Shown in pieces: positions 1-13,800 of a DNA stretch of 64,000 nt. The notes under the pieces were generated by a model that worked only from the letters and a program-made list of their open reading frames with translations, was not told where the DNA came from and ran no database searches. Numbering within the stretch: position 1 is the stretch's first letter; the number at the start of each line of letters is the position of its first letter. The position numbers were made by a program, and so were the translations under genes. Source of the DNA: Fragum whitleyi (taxonomy: Eukaryota; Mollusca; Bivalvia; Cardiida; Cardiidae); NCBI GenBank assembly GCA_948146395.1, contig OX411556.1:30703056-30767055 (forward strand). The letters are read 5' to 3'.

Positions 1-182
1 AGGTCACATGAAACTTGTTTAGAAAAGGATAGGAATTTATGGAGCAATCAAAGAAATAGAGTTATTTTTTTCTTTGAAAAATTTAATGATCATTTAATGA
101 TCTTTCAAGTATTTAATTTTGCTAAGGGAGAAGTCAAAGAGACGAAGGTGAGCGATATAGGACCATCATGGTCCTCTTGTTT
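1..182 (+). mobile_element. 3' end of a pearl-like (HINE-type) element
   Basis: Matches 22920-23100: GAGACGAAGGTGAGCGATAT, then the hairpin GGACCATCATGGTCC and terminal CTCTTGTT. The rest lies before the window. Confidence 0.7.
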
Positions 183-1508
183 ATCAAAGGTATAGATGAG
201 AGTGGGTAAAGCAAATCTAAAATAATTATTTCTCACCGGAATCATATGTTGTGGGTAGTCATTTGAATCATCTCAGTGAGACAATTCCAATGAGTTCCAC
301 AACATATGGGTCATGCAATCATTTTGAAGAGTATAGTCTAAAATACCCCCTCTATCTGTAGATTTGTGTTTACTGTAAAACATGAATTCACTGTTATTTT
401 TTACCAGTAAATTAGATTATTTTTATTTGTTCAATTTTTAAGTCATTTGGTTCTTGATTAAGACTTTTAAAATGTTTATATTTAAACCACTATCTATTTC
501 TTGTCATTGAAATGCTTTGTTTTGATAAAATCACAAGCTACTACGTATACTGTAAAAGTTTAATGGTACTTTAACAATATTTGGTTCAATCAATTACAAA
601 TCAAGCACAAAGTAAATTCCTCATAAGCGTTTTGGAAGTTTCAATTTATTGCTCATCTTAATAAGGGCAGGATGAGCCAATATGATAAGAAAGGCTCACT
701 ATGGGAACCCTTTAAAATCTCTTAAAACCTTTGATTTTGTTCAAATCTTTTAAAACATATTATATACTTGCAAAATCTTTGAAAGCCTTTTTTCATTAGA
801 AAACCTATATCATTGAGGTAAAGTATATTTATAGTGAGCATTTAAGGTAGTGAACCCATAATAGTTTTTGAAAATTTGGAACTCTTGATCTTTCACTATG
901 TTAACTGAGGTTTCCTACTGAAATCATTTGAAAACCTCATTAAACACTGTTAAATTTATGTATTCCATAATGCAGCAAAACTATTTTGGGTCCACTACCT
1001 TAACATCTTTGGTCTTAAAGTTTCTATATTTGTTCACTTCTTACTAAAAGTAAGCATTGGTGATCGAAATACAGAAACTTAAAAGAACAATGTTTGTATT
1101 AATTTTTGCTTGACTTGTAATATATGTTATGTTTCACAAGTTGGCTTTAAATGTTGTCAGTTTATTAGTTAATTGGAATTGTGATTTGCTAGTGCTAACA
1201 AGTTTTCATCCTAGAAATAGTTATGCTTCATATCTTTCATACAACTTTTTCAGAAATTTTCAGTTCAGGTGCTGACTTAATTATCAAAGTGCTTGATAGA
1301 AGGAACCTAGAAATTTATCGCAAAGCTTTTGTAAAAGGCTATGTTTTTTCTAAAGCAACTAAGAATGATTTTGCGCATGTATAGCAGAGCAATCTTTTCA
1401 ATTCATGGGTACAACTCTTAATACACTTGTAATTTCAAATTGTGCCCCTTTTTCAACTAAGATGTTTTTATTCCCTATCCAAGACCCTATCACTCAAGCA
1501 TCTGCAAT
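183..1508. other. PARD3 intron sequence, no gene seen
   Basis: Holds a palindrome around 240-310 (CATATGTTGTGG/CCACAACATATG) and a GTAGTGG-type palindromic element at 843-1012. No exon or RNA gene recognised. Confidence 0.6.
843..1012. mobile_element. palindromic MITE, GGTAGTGG family
   Basis: Long inverted repeat beginning TTAAGGTAGTGAACCC and ending GGGTCCACTACCTTAA, with a GAGGTTTCCTA/TAGGAAACCTC-type centre. Other copies: 12199, 13683, 17326, 54010, 60271, 63045. Confidence 0.8.
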
Positions 1509-3035
1509 TTTTAGCTCGACTATTCTAAGAATAGGGGGGCTATTCCAGTCACCCGGGCGTGGGCGTCGGCGTAATGCTTTGGTTAAGTTTTTACGTGCAA
1601 ATGTTTAAAATCTCTGTTTCTATTAAAGCTATTGCTTTGAAACTTTGCACATGCTTCTGTGACCATAATATCAGCATCTAGACAAAGATTCATTACTCTG
1701 ATATTGAATTAAGTGGAATTTTAACCCTTTTCGGACTTAGAAATCTTGGTTAAGTTTTTATGTGCAAATGTTGTTTATCTGTAATATTTCTGTTTCTTTA
1801 AAAGCAATTGCTTTGAAACTTTACACATGCTTCTGTGGCTATAATATCAGCATCTAGACAAAGATTCATTACTCTGATATTGAATTTAGTGGAAATTTAA
1901 CCCTTTTTGGACTTAGTAATTCTTGGTTAAGTTTTTACGTGCAAATGTTGTATTTCTGTAATATCTCTATTTCTAATAAAGCTATTGCTTTGAAATTTTG
2001 TACATGCTTCTGTGACCATGATATCAGCCTCTTGACACAGATTCAATACTCTGATATTGAATTTAGTGGAATTTTAACCCTTTTCGGACTTAGAATATCT
2101 TGGTTAAGTTTTTATGTGCAAATGTTGTTTATCTGTAATATCTCTATTTCTAATAAAGCTATTGCTTTGAAACTTTGCACATGCTTCTGTGACCATGATA
2201 TCAGCCTCTTGACAAAGATTCAATACTCTGATTTTGAATTTAGTGGAATTTTAACCCTTTTGGGACTTAGAAATCTTGGTTAAGTTTTTACGTGCAAATG
2301 TTGTATATCAGTTGTAGCTCTATTTCAACCTAGGCTTTTGCTTGGAAACTCTACACATGCTTCTGTGACCATGATATCAGCCACTTGACAAAGATTTATT
2401 ACTCTGATATTGAGTTTAGTTGAATTTTAACCTTTTTCAGACTCAGAAATTCTTGGTTAAGTTTTTACAGGCAAATGTTTTACATCAGTTATATCTCTAA
2501 TTCTATGAAAGCTATTGCGTTCAAACTTTGCACATGCTTCAATGATCATAACAACAGCCTCTTGATAAAGATTCAATTCTCTGGTATAGAATTTAGTGGA
2601 TTTTCAACCCTTTTTGGACTTAGAAATTCTTGGTTAAGTTTTTACATGCAAATATTGTATTTCTGTAATATTTCTATTTCTAATATAGCTGTTGCTTGGA
2701 AACTTAACACATGCTTTTTTTACCATAATATTAGCCCACAGAAAAAGATTCATTACTCTGATATTGAATCTAGTGGAATTTTAACCCTTTTCGGCCTTAA
2801 AAATCTAGGTTATTTTTTTTTGTGCAACTGTTTTATGTTAGTTGTATCTCTGTTCCTACTAAAGCTATTGCTTTGAAACTCTGCACATGCTTCTGTGACC
2901 ATAATATCAGCCTTTTGACAAAGATTCTTTTCTCTTGACTTTCATTTTATTGAATTTCCAATGTCGATATTGATTTGCTGTTACCATCCAGCACTAGGAA
3001 TAGTCGAGCTTCGCTGTCCTCCGACAGCTCTTGTT
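1509..3035 (+). mobile_element. pearl-like (HINE-type) element with ~170-bp tandem core
   Basis: Starts TTTTTAGCTCGACTATTC and ends GAATAGTCGAGC plus a GCTGTC/GACAGC hairpin and CTCTTGTT. GCTCGACTATTC and GAATAGTCGAGC are exact subterminal inverted repeats. The core repeats a unit with GGTTAAGTTTTTACGTGCAA about eight times. It has no coding capacity; ORFs inside are chance. Closely similar copy at 29540-30900. Confidence 0.8.
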
Positions 3036-4596
3036 TACAGTGCTCATGGTTTCATTATTATAGTTAATAACACTCTGAAATTTACATTGATTCCACTCAA
3101 AACCATTCTAAATCTCTCACTCATTGTTCAATTCAATCATTCAATCACTTACTCAAACCATACAAAATTACTAAAAAGATAAAATCAACAACTACATTCA
3201 AAGTAAATAAAGGAAGAGAAAAATCACAATTTCACTGGCATAGTTGAAATTTTAAGTGTCAGATAGGTCCTTGAAGAGATAGGAAGCTATTTTTAGAACT
3301 TGTATGCATATGTTATTAAAGGGAGGTAATAAATATTGCTAATTTTGTTCAACCTAAACAAAATTAGCGGTATTGGATTACCACCTTTGAATTTCACTCA
3401 AAACTCACTTCACATACTCATTCAATTTTGTTCCAAAATCATTTCAGAATCAGTCATCTTGTCAATTTCACGATGTTTCTCACTTCATGTATTTCATAGT
3501 TGATATATCAGTGGATCAGTGAAATACTATTGTAAGTGCCTGTAGATATATAGGCACTTACAATAGTATTGCACTGACCCATCACTATTTTCATCTTTCA
3601 TGTTAAACATTCCTTAATCATTTGTTTCATCATTTTTCCATGTAATTTGATCTTCAGAACCATTGTAATATTGGACAATAAAAATTCATTTAATCTTAGA
3701 TTTAAGACAGAGTAGAATGTGGTTACAGTTCTTCATTATAAGGTTTCAATAAGTTTGATAATTGTGATAAGAATTGAGGATTGTAATTAGGTGAGCCCTC
3801 GTTTGCTAGATTGCTCATTGTAGAATAAACATAATTCCAAGTAGTTGTTGATGATATTTCAGGTTCAATGAGTGTGATGTTCATAAGTAATAATCTTTCA
3901 GCACTTCAATTTTAATACAATTCTGCTAAGATTTTGATATAGCATGGTAAGAGTTAAAGTGCCAACACTACAGAGGCTGTTGTTAATGCCCTCAAAATCG
4001 TGAATTGATGCTATTTTTGCATTAAAAGAAAAACTTGAATATTAATTCAAATAGAGATTGCTAAATAATTCATAGAAATGATTTTAAACTAGTAACGAAC
4101 ATATCAATTCACTGGAAACATAGGGATATTCATCACAAAGTCACTATTGTTATACCGACATTACTTAGTAAATTTATAACGCAACTAAATTTGTTGTGGG
4201 AATAAGTTCCACATCTTTATTGATGCATTTTAAGAATAAAAGACATGAATAATTGTACACATTTTACTCATTAATTATGCGCTCTTGAAAATCAAACCTT
4301 TATAGTATTTTAAACAAAAAATTAATTCATATATTGGCACAGACAATATTGCAGAAAGAAGTTGATATTATTGAAAGTGATCAATGTGTATTAAGGACCC
4401 AGAACAAGGATAATTAAGTGAAAAAAGCAGAGTGTAAATGGCACATGAATTTGCTTATCAATACATGTTTCTTCCATTGAAGCCTTACTTTCGTTCATAC
4501 CTATGACAACCCGAAAAACATACATTATATAATGATCAAAATTGCCTGTAATTATATTATGTATTTCATTAAAATTATATTGTCTTTCTTCCTCAG
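3036..4596. other. PARD3 intron sequence
   Basis: Contains a 60-bp palindrome near 3528-3590 (AGTGCCTGTAGATATATAGG). A short GCTAATTTTG/CAAAATTAGC inverted repeat lies at 3337-3368. Otherwise unique AT-rich sequence with no coding evidence. Confidence 0.6.
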
Positions 4597-4821
4597 CTGG
4601 TATTCGAGGTCCGGCCCCACCTTCCAACCTGAAACGATTCAGTTCATTAGAAAACCTCTCAAAAATGCACATGGAGGCTGATAGTAACAACGCAAGTTTT
4701 GATGATGATGATATTGGACCTCAACAACCGAGGATGGTTCGTAGACGGGGAGGGAATGAAAGTTTTCGAGCTGCTGTTGATAGATCATACGACCCAGTGC
4801 CCCACCTTGATATGGAAACTC
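4597..4821 (+). CDS. PARD3: PARD3 exon: aPKC-binding/phosphorylation region
   Basis: Acceptor TTCCTCAG ends at 4596; donor GTAAGT starts at 4822. The exon opens with two bases finishing a codon and ends with one base of the next. It encodes PPSNLKRFSSLENLSKM, matching the Par-3 CR3 segment in which aPKC phosphorylates a serine of the SSSLESL motif, then RGGNESFRAAVDRSYD, the most conserved block in this half of the protein. Between them an acidic DDDD stretch replaces less conserved vertebrate sequence. Upstream coding in the same frame (from 4542) is intron read-through. Confidence 0.93.
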
Positions 4822-7800
4822 GTAAGTCCTATGGTTATCTCAATCTAAGTATTAAAGGCTTTCAAAACATTTATCTAGCGCTTTTTCAATGTGCTATCCT
4901 TTACCCTTGAATACCACAGAAAACATTCTGAATCTCTTAAAATACAAAGTATTGTTTTGAGTAATTTTGTAGGCACTTCACGTGATATTTCCAGGGACCC
5001 GTTTTACTAAACTTCTTACGAAAAAATTAATTGTAAGTCAAAATCACAAATCGTACCTGGTGTTCTCATTCATTGGTAGATTCTGCCTTGCAATATCTCA
5101 TTGGAATTGTCTTTAAAAAATGATTCCAATGAGATGATGCATGGCAGATTTCCATATTTAGTTACTACTATAGAAGCTTCTTTAATTTTGGATTTGCACA
5201 AAAAATGATACTAAGATGTTAAGTAAATCAGGCCGGAGACTCCCAATCAATGAGTCTATAAGATTGTAAATAAGGAGTCTGAAACTTGCATCCTTTGTTG
5301 AATTTACATCATTGAATTAAGCTCTATAACAATGATGTCATAAAGAACTGGAATTTTTGGCTAGACTGTATCATTACTAATCCTGAAGCTGACAGATATC
5401 AGCTTTTCTTTATACTTTGTACTACCTTTAAATACACAGTGTGATAATTATTATTGTGAATACAATGTACATAAATATGTGTCCTTTTGTTTTTGCCAAA
5501 AAAAGTTGTCCTTATATGAGTCAGATAGAGATTTTTCAGGACTTCTTCTTTGAAATTATTGTTGTTTCCTACCTCTTAGCGATGGCTCAGCGCAAAAATC
5601 TGTAACTGCCTATAAACATAATTATGCTGTATATTTTCCTTCCTTTATCCCCTAATAGAAAAATCTGAAGACTGTAATAAGGATCTGCGGTTGCGGCGGA
5701 GTCGATCTGGTAATATCTTGGTCCCATCTTTGTCTTTCTTGAAATTTCGGCATGATGTCTGCAAGTCGCTTGATTTGATTTTTGGTCAGTCCCTGCAAGG
5801 TAGTGAATTTAGTTCCTCGTGTTCAGTTTTTCGACAAATCTAGTTTTGTTGTATTAACATCCCTATTCACAACCATTGCATGATGTTTTTCCAACATTAG
5901 TTATGTTCTATTTTGTTCTGTTTCATCAATGACCAGCAACATATCTTGGGTGTATCTGATTTTTTCCCCTTTTGGAATACATGTTTGAACAAATGAAGAG
6001 GTTCTTAACCCTTTGCTGTTTAATCCCTGCTTTTTACGTGCCTGTCATTTTATGATTAAGAAAACGTTGTGAAAAAAGAAGAAATTGCTTCTGACAAGCA
6101 ATTTCTTCTTTTTCCACACTATTATCTACCCTACTGAATGGTCATTTTTCTAATTAAATGCACTTAGAATTTTCGTCTGCATCACCTTTGGATTTGGACA
6201 GGTCAAAATTGTGTAAAACGGGAAATGGTTAATATAAAATTGAGTAATTTATTAGTCGACCAAGATAGCTTGATTTGGAATGTTTACAGTTACTTAATGT
6301 TTATTAGCCTACTAGCATGTTTACTTTGTTATTATTGTTTTGCATGCTGTTAATGAAGTTTCCTTATTACCTAATGATTATAAGATCATATATGGCTTGA
6401 TGTGATCACTGATTTGTTGTGATCACTGATTTGATGTGTTCACAGATTTGATGTGCTCAAATAAATATAATTTGATGGCTTAGTGTAACATGGTTATAAC
6501 TGCCTATATTTTTATAGGCCGTTCAAACTCTTTACATTAAGTTGTCGAAATATTGTATAGAGATCAAAGAGGATAACTCTAGATGCATTTTGTGTGAATT
6601 GTGCTGTTTTTTTGCCTTGTTTTTTGTATCCTCTATTTGCACCTACCTGCGGAGTTTAGCCATATGTTGGTTGTGACATATGGTTTGTTTCCAAGGATAA
6701 CTGAGTTTCGAGCTCCATTTTGTTCCAAGGTATTACTGTAACCTCCATCTCATCATAGTCATAGTTGTAGGGAAACATTTTATCATATCTTGCCGATTTT
6801 CACTTGAAAATGTAGAAATAGGTACTTCATTCAGGAGTGACACATAACATCGAGGGGAATAAATGTTATACTTTGTACTTTGTCTGCATTTTCCTTCTTT
6901 TTTGCCTTGAAGTTTTACCCACAATCTGGAAGTTGGTATCCACATGCTGTGCTCTTGTTTAAATTATAGATGTCTTTTACAGATCTCAATTATTAATTGC
7001 ATGGTTGTTTTGAGGAATATTGTTTCGGTGCAATTTTAATTTCAATAAATTTTTAAACATTTTTTACTACATTATTGTCCTTTGAAAAACAATCTTGCAC
7101 AAGTATGATCTTAAAGATTTCAAGTTGAATCCAACAAGCATGTACAATATGGGTTTTTGTCTAGCCTGCTTGTCTTAATGACAGCTCAGTGTGCATGTGT
7201 TGATGCTTCAGTTTGTCTGTCCATCAATCACTCAATCCATCCCTCAATCTGTACTGTTTTGACTGTTGGACAATTACTCCTCCATTAAATGATTGTTTTG
7301 GAATACTTGACACAATTGTTGTTGTTGTTAATCTAAAACCTCGTAACTACAGCTTTGATCAAGCTGCAGTTATGAGATTTTAGAATAACATTGATGTTAT
7401 TCTCCTTTGAATATCTCCCAAGGTCAAGATCACAACTCAAGGTCAAACATTTAAATGTGGGTTAAATAGCAGTAACTGTTGTCCTGTGACAACCACCTAG
7501 TATGTCAGTATTAATGAAATATTTAAATTTAAACCCAAATCGTACCTGTGCATACCCAAAATGTATTGCCCTCTATTTCCAGCTTTATGCCCTCTCCATG
7601 ATATGGCTACGGGCATACAGACTTACCTCTGTCCGTGTGTGAGTACATAGATGTATGTAGGTGTGTGCATGTGCCATTGTTGACTGGAACATAGATTGTA
7701 CCTTTGATAATCGTAGACCTATGTGAGATAGCAGCTGGTGGCTAGGAAAGGATGTGGTGATTGTCCTGGTGAGAGAAATACCAGGAATCCATTGTTAGGT

Positions 7801-10800
7801 GCTCCAGCCGCCGCGATATAACTGAAAAATGTTGAAAGCAGTGTTAAACTCCATTTAATCATTCAATAGATTGTACATTTATGGACGAATTTCAAATTAA
7901 TTTGGAATAGATATTCCCTTAGATGAGTACTAGTGTAACACTAAGAGTTTGTCCATATAAGCCCAACGCCAAAGTCATGGCTGAAGGTTAAATGGATCAC
8001 AGAAAGAAAATCAAGTATTTATGGGGGGCATCAATTTCTGTGACATATTTCTAGTAATGCTTATTTATTGCATACTAAGACCTTATTTTATTGTATCATG
8101 CTTTCATGTGCTTTATTTGTTTTCATGTGAGTAGAAAAAGCCAAGATTTCTGCAGGTATAAAATATTACACTATATAGTAGATTCAGAGAAAAAAGTCTC
8201 TCTCTTGTCTGTCTTTAACTGTCCTTCACCTTGCCTTGTGTTCAGGATGAGAAGACAGTGTGAACTGTTTGCAAATTATACCCAGTTTTGCACCCACACT
8301 TAGGTGCAAAGCTTGGTATAATTTACAAACAATTTGTACTGTTTCATCATCCTGAAAACAGAACAGGTCTACTATCAACCTGAGGGAGGGTCTTGTCTTT
8401 TTATGCCCCTGCGTTGATACAATCTGGGGCATAATATTTTACTGTTGTCCATCTGTCATTCTGTAGAGTGTCTGTATAACTGCTTGGAACTAAATGAAAA
8501 CCTGCAATTGCAAAGATTTAAGTAATAATGTTCATGTTTGGCATTATTGTATATCTGACCAGTATATATGTAGAGGGCTTGGGAGAAAAAATCTAGTATG
8601 TGTCTATACAGTGTATAGACACATACTATGCTTTTGCTCTATGCCCTCTGTATATCTTATTATATGAAGGTCAAGGTCATCTGACAAGGTATTGGTCATC
8701 CAACTAATACATTGAGGGCTTGAGAGCAAAAACCTAGTATGTGTATAGACACATACTATGCTTTTGCATAAAGCCCTCTGTATACCTGCTGATTTCAAGG
8801 TCAAGGTCATCTGACAAGGTCGTGGTCCTCCTGGTCGAAGGTTGAATTTGTGAAAAGTTATTTTCTGAAAGCATTTTTGCTTTGCAAACATATCAATGGT
8901 CATCTAGAAAGGTCATGGTCATCCAACAAGCTCAAATTTGTGAAAAAATTGTTATCTGGGAGCATAATTGTTTCACAAACACATCTTGTAATCAACCTGC
9001 TCCACACTGTGACTGTTCTTATCTGAAGTTCTGCATGTGTTCTGGTGATTGGGCAATCTGGATCAAACTTTGCAAGACTGCAAGACTGTACTAAGTGTAT
9101 GTACATTGATATTGTAAGGATAGATAGAACCCTTATATTTTGTGTTGTAAATTTTTTGATGCATGAAACTTGCCCTGCGTTCAGGATGACAAAAGGGTGA
9201 ACTCTTTGCAAACTATACCCCACTTTGCAGGTGCACTTTCATACAAAGTGGCATATAATTTGCAAACAGTTTTGCACCCTTTTGTCATCCTTAATGCAGG
9301 GCTGGCTGATTTTACTTTATTTGATCTAGTTAGACTTTGATGAAATGGGGATGAAAAAGATATGGTGCATTTTTATTACCCACTAGGAATCTGCAATTAT
9401 TATGGATTCATTCACGTTTGACTATTGGCATAGTAGAAATTCTTTGTCCAGAGCAAAACTCTGACACCATATGTCAGAATTACGTAGAACTTGATAATTA
9501 TATTCATTGCATGAATATGGAGTACATAGCAAAATTACTGAAACCTTGCCTAATTCTGTGCCACCAGTCTACAAGAAGTTATATATGACCAATTATCCTG
9601 TGACAAATTTGTCACTCTAGTTGAGAATATATTGATGGTTCAGCATGAACCAGTTGTAACTGCCTATATAGGCAGTTACAATTGTTTTGCGCTGAATCAA
9701 GGTTTTGAGCCTCTGCGCGACATTTCAAACGCGAAATTTCAAACGATTTAATGTTTGGCATTATGACTAGAAATTGAGCAGCGGTACAATCACACAGTTG
9801 GTTAGGAATATTCTGCAATTTACTTCAGAGACAAAAGGTCTGTACCTGTCTGTTGGATGCATAGTAGTCCTTTCATTGCTTGATCAACAGGCTGATCTTA
9901 GTCTAAACTGTTGTCATGCTTAATAAATACATTGGTCAATTTCATCTAAATCAAAGTGCTGAAAGCACTGGATGCTCTAGTTGTGGGTTCATGTCTCATG
10001 AAAATAATAATCTTTGTTGAAAAGACATATCAGGTGGTATAGTTTAAAATTAGAATGCACATATGTGCAGGCTGTTCTTTGTCTATGCTACCTACCAAAG
10101 CAGGAATTTTTGTGCACAGTCATATGAAATAATTGGAACTGCCACTCAAAGGCTCATATTGATGGCTCAGTGAGACACAGTTGTAACCACCTATATGTTT
10201 CGTTCTGAGCCATCTATATGTCTTTGAAACATTTCATCCCACATATTGATGCACCCGGGAAATATATTTGAGAAAATCATTCGATTGTCTTTCAAAAGTT
10301 TGGGGGTGTATAAATGTTTCAGGGGTTTGCATGTGGTTATTAATATGAGACCCAACTTGCAAAAAAGGACCATCTGGGAACTCTGTAAAATAAATATTTG
10401 AAATAAAGATTGGATCTAGCATAGGTCAAATAGAGGGTTGCGATTCCAAAAATCAGCTTTATAAGAAGGTAGAGCAATCTTTCTAAATTCACGTAATCAG
10501 CTTAGATCTAAAGGTTTTGACCCTTGTCATCTCTGTCGGGCTTAAGGGTCAACATTGTACACACTATCAAGATGTTCCTTTTTTGCATGATGGGTCACAT
10601 ATGTATTGGTACAGGGTGGATGTAGATAAATTTAGATTTAGTTTCTGTTTAGATTCTATACTTTTTAGCTCACCTGAGCACGAAGTGCTCAAGGTGAGCT
10701 TTTGGGGTTATGTGATGTCCGTCGTGCGTCGTCCGGTGTCCATCGTCTGTCGTCAACATTTACCTTGTGGACACTCTAGAGGCCATATTTTTAGCCCAAT

Positions 10801-13800
10801 CAACCTGAAAATTAGTCAGAATGATTATCTGGATGATATCTCGGACAAGTTCAAAATTGGGTCAAGTGGGGTAGAAAACTAGGTCAAAGGGTCAAATCTT
10901 AGAAAAACCTTTTGGACACTCTAGAGGCCATATTTTTAGCCCAATCAACCTTAAAATTGGTCAGAATGATTATCCTGATGAAATCTTGGACAAGTTCGAA
11001 ATTGGGTCATGTGGGGTCTAAAACTAGGTCACAGGGTCAAATCTTAGTAAAAACCTTGTGGAGACTCTAGAGGCCATACTTTTAGCCCAATCAACCTTAA
11101 AATTGGTCAGAATGATAATCTTGATGAAATCATGGACAAGTTTGAAATTGGGTCAAGTGGGGTAGAAAACTAGGTCACAGGGTCAAATCTTAGAAAAACC
11201 TTTTGGACACTCTAGAGGCCATATTTTTAGCCCAATCAACCTGAAAATTTCTCAGAATGATAATCTTGATGAAATCTCGGACAAGTTCGAAATTGGGTCA
11301 AGTGGGGTCAAAAACTAGGTCACAGGGTCAAATCTTAGAAAAACCTTGTGGACACTCTAGAGGCCATATTTTTAGCCCAATCAACCTGAAAATTTCTCAG
11401 AATGATTATCCTTATGAAATCTCGGACAAGTTCGGAATTGGGTCATGTGGGGTCAAAAACTAGGTCACAGTGTCAAATCTTAGAAAAACCTTGTGGACAC
11501 TCTAGAGGCCATATTTTTAGCCCAATCAACCTGAAAATAGGTCAAAATGGTTATCTTGATGAAATCTCAGACAAGTACAAAATTGAGTCAAGTGGGGTCA
11601 AAAACTAGGTCACAGGGTCAAATCTTAGAAAAAAACTTTTGGACACTCTAGAAGCCTTTTTTTGAGCCCAATCAACCTAAAAATTGGTCAGAATGATTAC
11701 ATTGATGAAAGATCTGACAAATTTGAAATTGGGTCAAGTGGGGTCAAGAACTAGGTCATGGGGTCAAATCTTAGAAAAACCTTGTAGACACTCTAGAGGC
11801 CATATTTTTAGCCCAATCAATCTGAAAATTGGTCAGAATGATTATCTTGATGAAATCTCAGACAAGTTCGAAATTGGGTCAAGTGGGGTAAAAAACTAGG
11901 TCACAGGGTCAAATCTTAGAAAAACTTTTTTAGATTGTTAATTCAGGTGAGTGATTAAGGGCCACCATGGCCCTCTTGTTATATCTTTTCAATTCTATGT
12001 TCAATATATAAAATCGCGCGCAAAGTGTATTGTTTTACTTTGTCTTTCTCTTGAAAAATTTGTCTGAGATGAATACTTTGAAGCTTCCAAAGAAATGCTG
12101 TTTATGTTTGGTATAGCTGATAACATCAGGAAATCAACAAGTTGATTGATTTTGAAATGATTTCAGAATGGTTGGGAGGAGAAAGTTTTGAGTGATTTAT
12201 GGTAGTGAATCTGTAATAGTTCCGCAATGTTTCGAAAGTAATGAACTTTAATGGTGTCAACTTAGGTTTCCTATTGATTTTCATTAGGAAACCTCAGTCA
12301 ACATTGTGAAAGTTCATGAGTGCCGAAATGTTGTGGAACTTTAACAACCCCACTACCTTAATTGCTAAAGATTTGGTTTGGCCTACAGCATCACATCTTG
12401 TAGGATGTCTTTATTGATCTGTCATATCACATATATAGTATTGTTGATTTATTTGAATGATACTACATGTATTGTTGTGTATTGGCAATATTAGAGACTA
12501 TTTCAATATTATTGCTTGTATTATTGCCATTATAATTGATTGATTTGACTCAGCTCTTGACAGTTTGTGGTAGAATTCAAATGAGATTTTGTGAGCAAAA
12601 ATTTGACTAAATGGAAACTTATGGACCAAAGTGTCATAAATGAAGCTTGTATAAAATTAAATTGACTCGCAGAATTGCTTATCTGGAATACCAGGTAGTG
12701 CCAGGTCTCATTGTCAGTATAGGCTATATAAATTATTTGATGTGTCAATAGATACTTTTGATTGACATCAGGGCCCAAGGTTATAAAACTTTTCTCAGGG
12801 TCAGGCTCAATTTTCTCAAATTTCAAATTAAAATAAATGTATAAAAATAAAAGATAATATTAATAAGTTGTTACTTATAACAACTTATTAATATCATCTC
12901 TTTTTTTATTCATTAAAATGAGTTATAAAACAGAATTACGGCTTTAATCTTAAATTGAAATTTGAGAAAATTTGATATTCCATCAATAATCAAGAAATTT
13001 GTTTTCTAAATACAGTGGAGGAGGAAGGGAGTGAAGGAGGGTCCACAGGTCATGACCCGTCTAACTCAGCAAGGTCGTCCGTCAGTGATACTGTGTTCTC
13101 CGACGATAAGAAGAAAGGGGGAAAGAAGAATAAAGAGGCAAGAAGATCTGGTGGACTTCTTAAAGGTTTCTTCAAGTACGTTTTCAATATTTATGATACT
13201 GCTTTATTCGAATAGTCAGTTAGTCAGTTGGTATATTATACTATCGGCTTAATATAAGGATATTTCTCTGACCAGTTGTTAAGAATCTTGAACAACTTTG
13301 TAAGACTCAACTGCAGAAGAAGGTATTCAGAAGTTTAAGTATATTAGTTACATAAAATCTGTGTTTTCGAGGATCAAAATATGCTGAGTTGTCTTCTAAA
13401 AGAGGGGATGCATTATACAGAAATAACCAGATGTTCAAAATAGCCACGGACTATAAGACATAATTTTGCATAACAATCTGAAAGTGATTACCAAAATGAA
13501 TAAACATGGAAGACCTCATTGATTTTGTGGTGTTATTTTAAGACATTTGATGTGTTTTGCCCACCAATATTATTTACTATGATTTGTGAAATTATAGATT
13601 GACTTTCCAACAAGCATACTTAGTGCATAAGTAAGTGCAAGTGTTAAGTAGTTTTACTCATTAAATGGTTACTCATCTGGTCTTAAGGTAGTGGATCCAT
13701 TATAGTTCTGTCACATTTTTGGACACATAATCTTTCACAATGTTGACCGAGGTTTCCTAATGAAAATCATTAGGAAACCTTGGTTAACACTGTTAAAGTG

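Larger units (their letters stand above)
5710..10662. other. PARD3 intron: mixed repeats, no coding exon
   Basis: Includes a palindromic GCTGTTTAATCCCTGC element (6002-6235), a SINE-like tail (7700-7850), two CTAGTATGTGTCTATAC palindromes (8590-8640, 8720-8775), fragments of CAAGGTCAAGGTCATCTGAC repeats (8650-8940), and a GCACATATGTGC palindrome (10020-10095). Confidence 0.55.

Noticed and set aside
1939..2876. Two ORFs with repeated CTCFCDHDISLL peptides
   Set aside because: Translations of the ~170-bp core of the pearl-like element at 1509-3035.
10517..11899. Several similar ~70-codon ORFs (CGHSRGHIFSPINLK)
   Set aside because: They are translations of the 145-bp tandem core of a pearl-like element.
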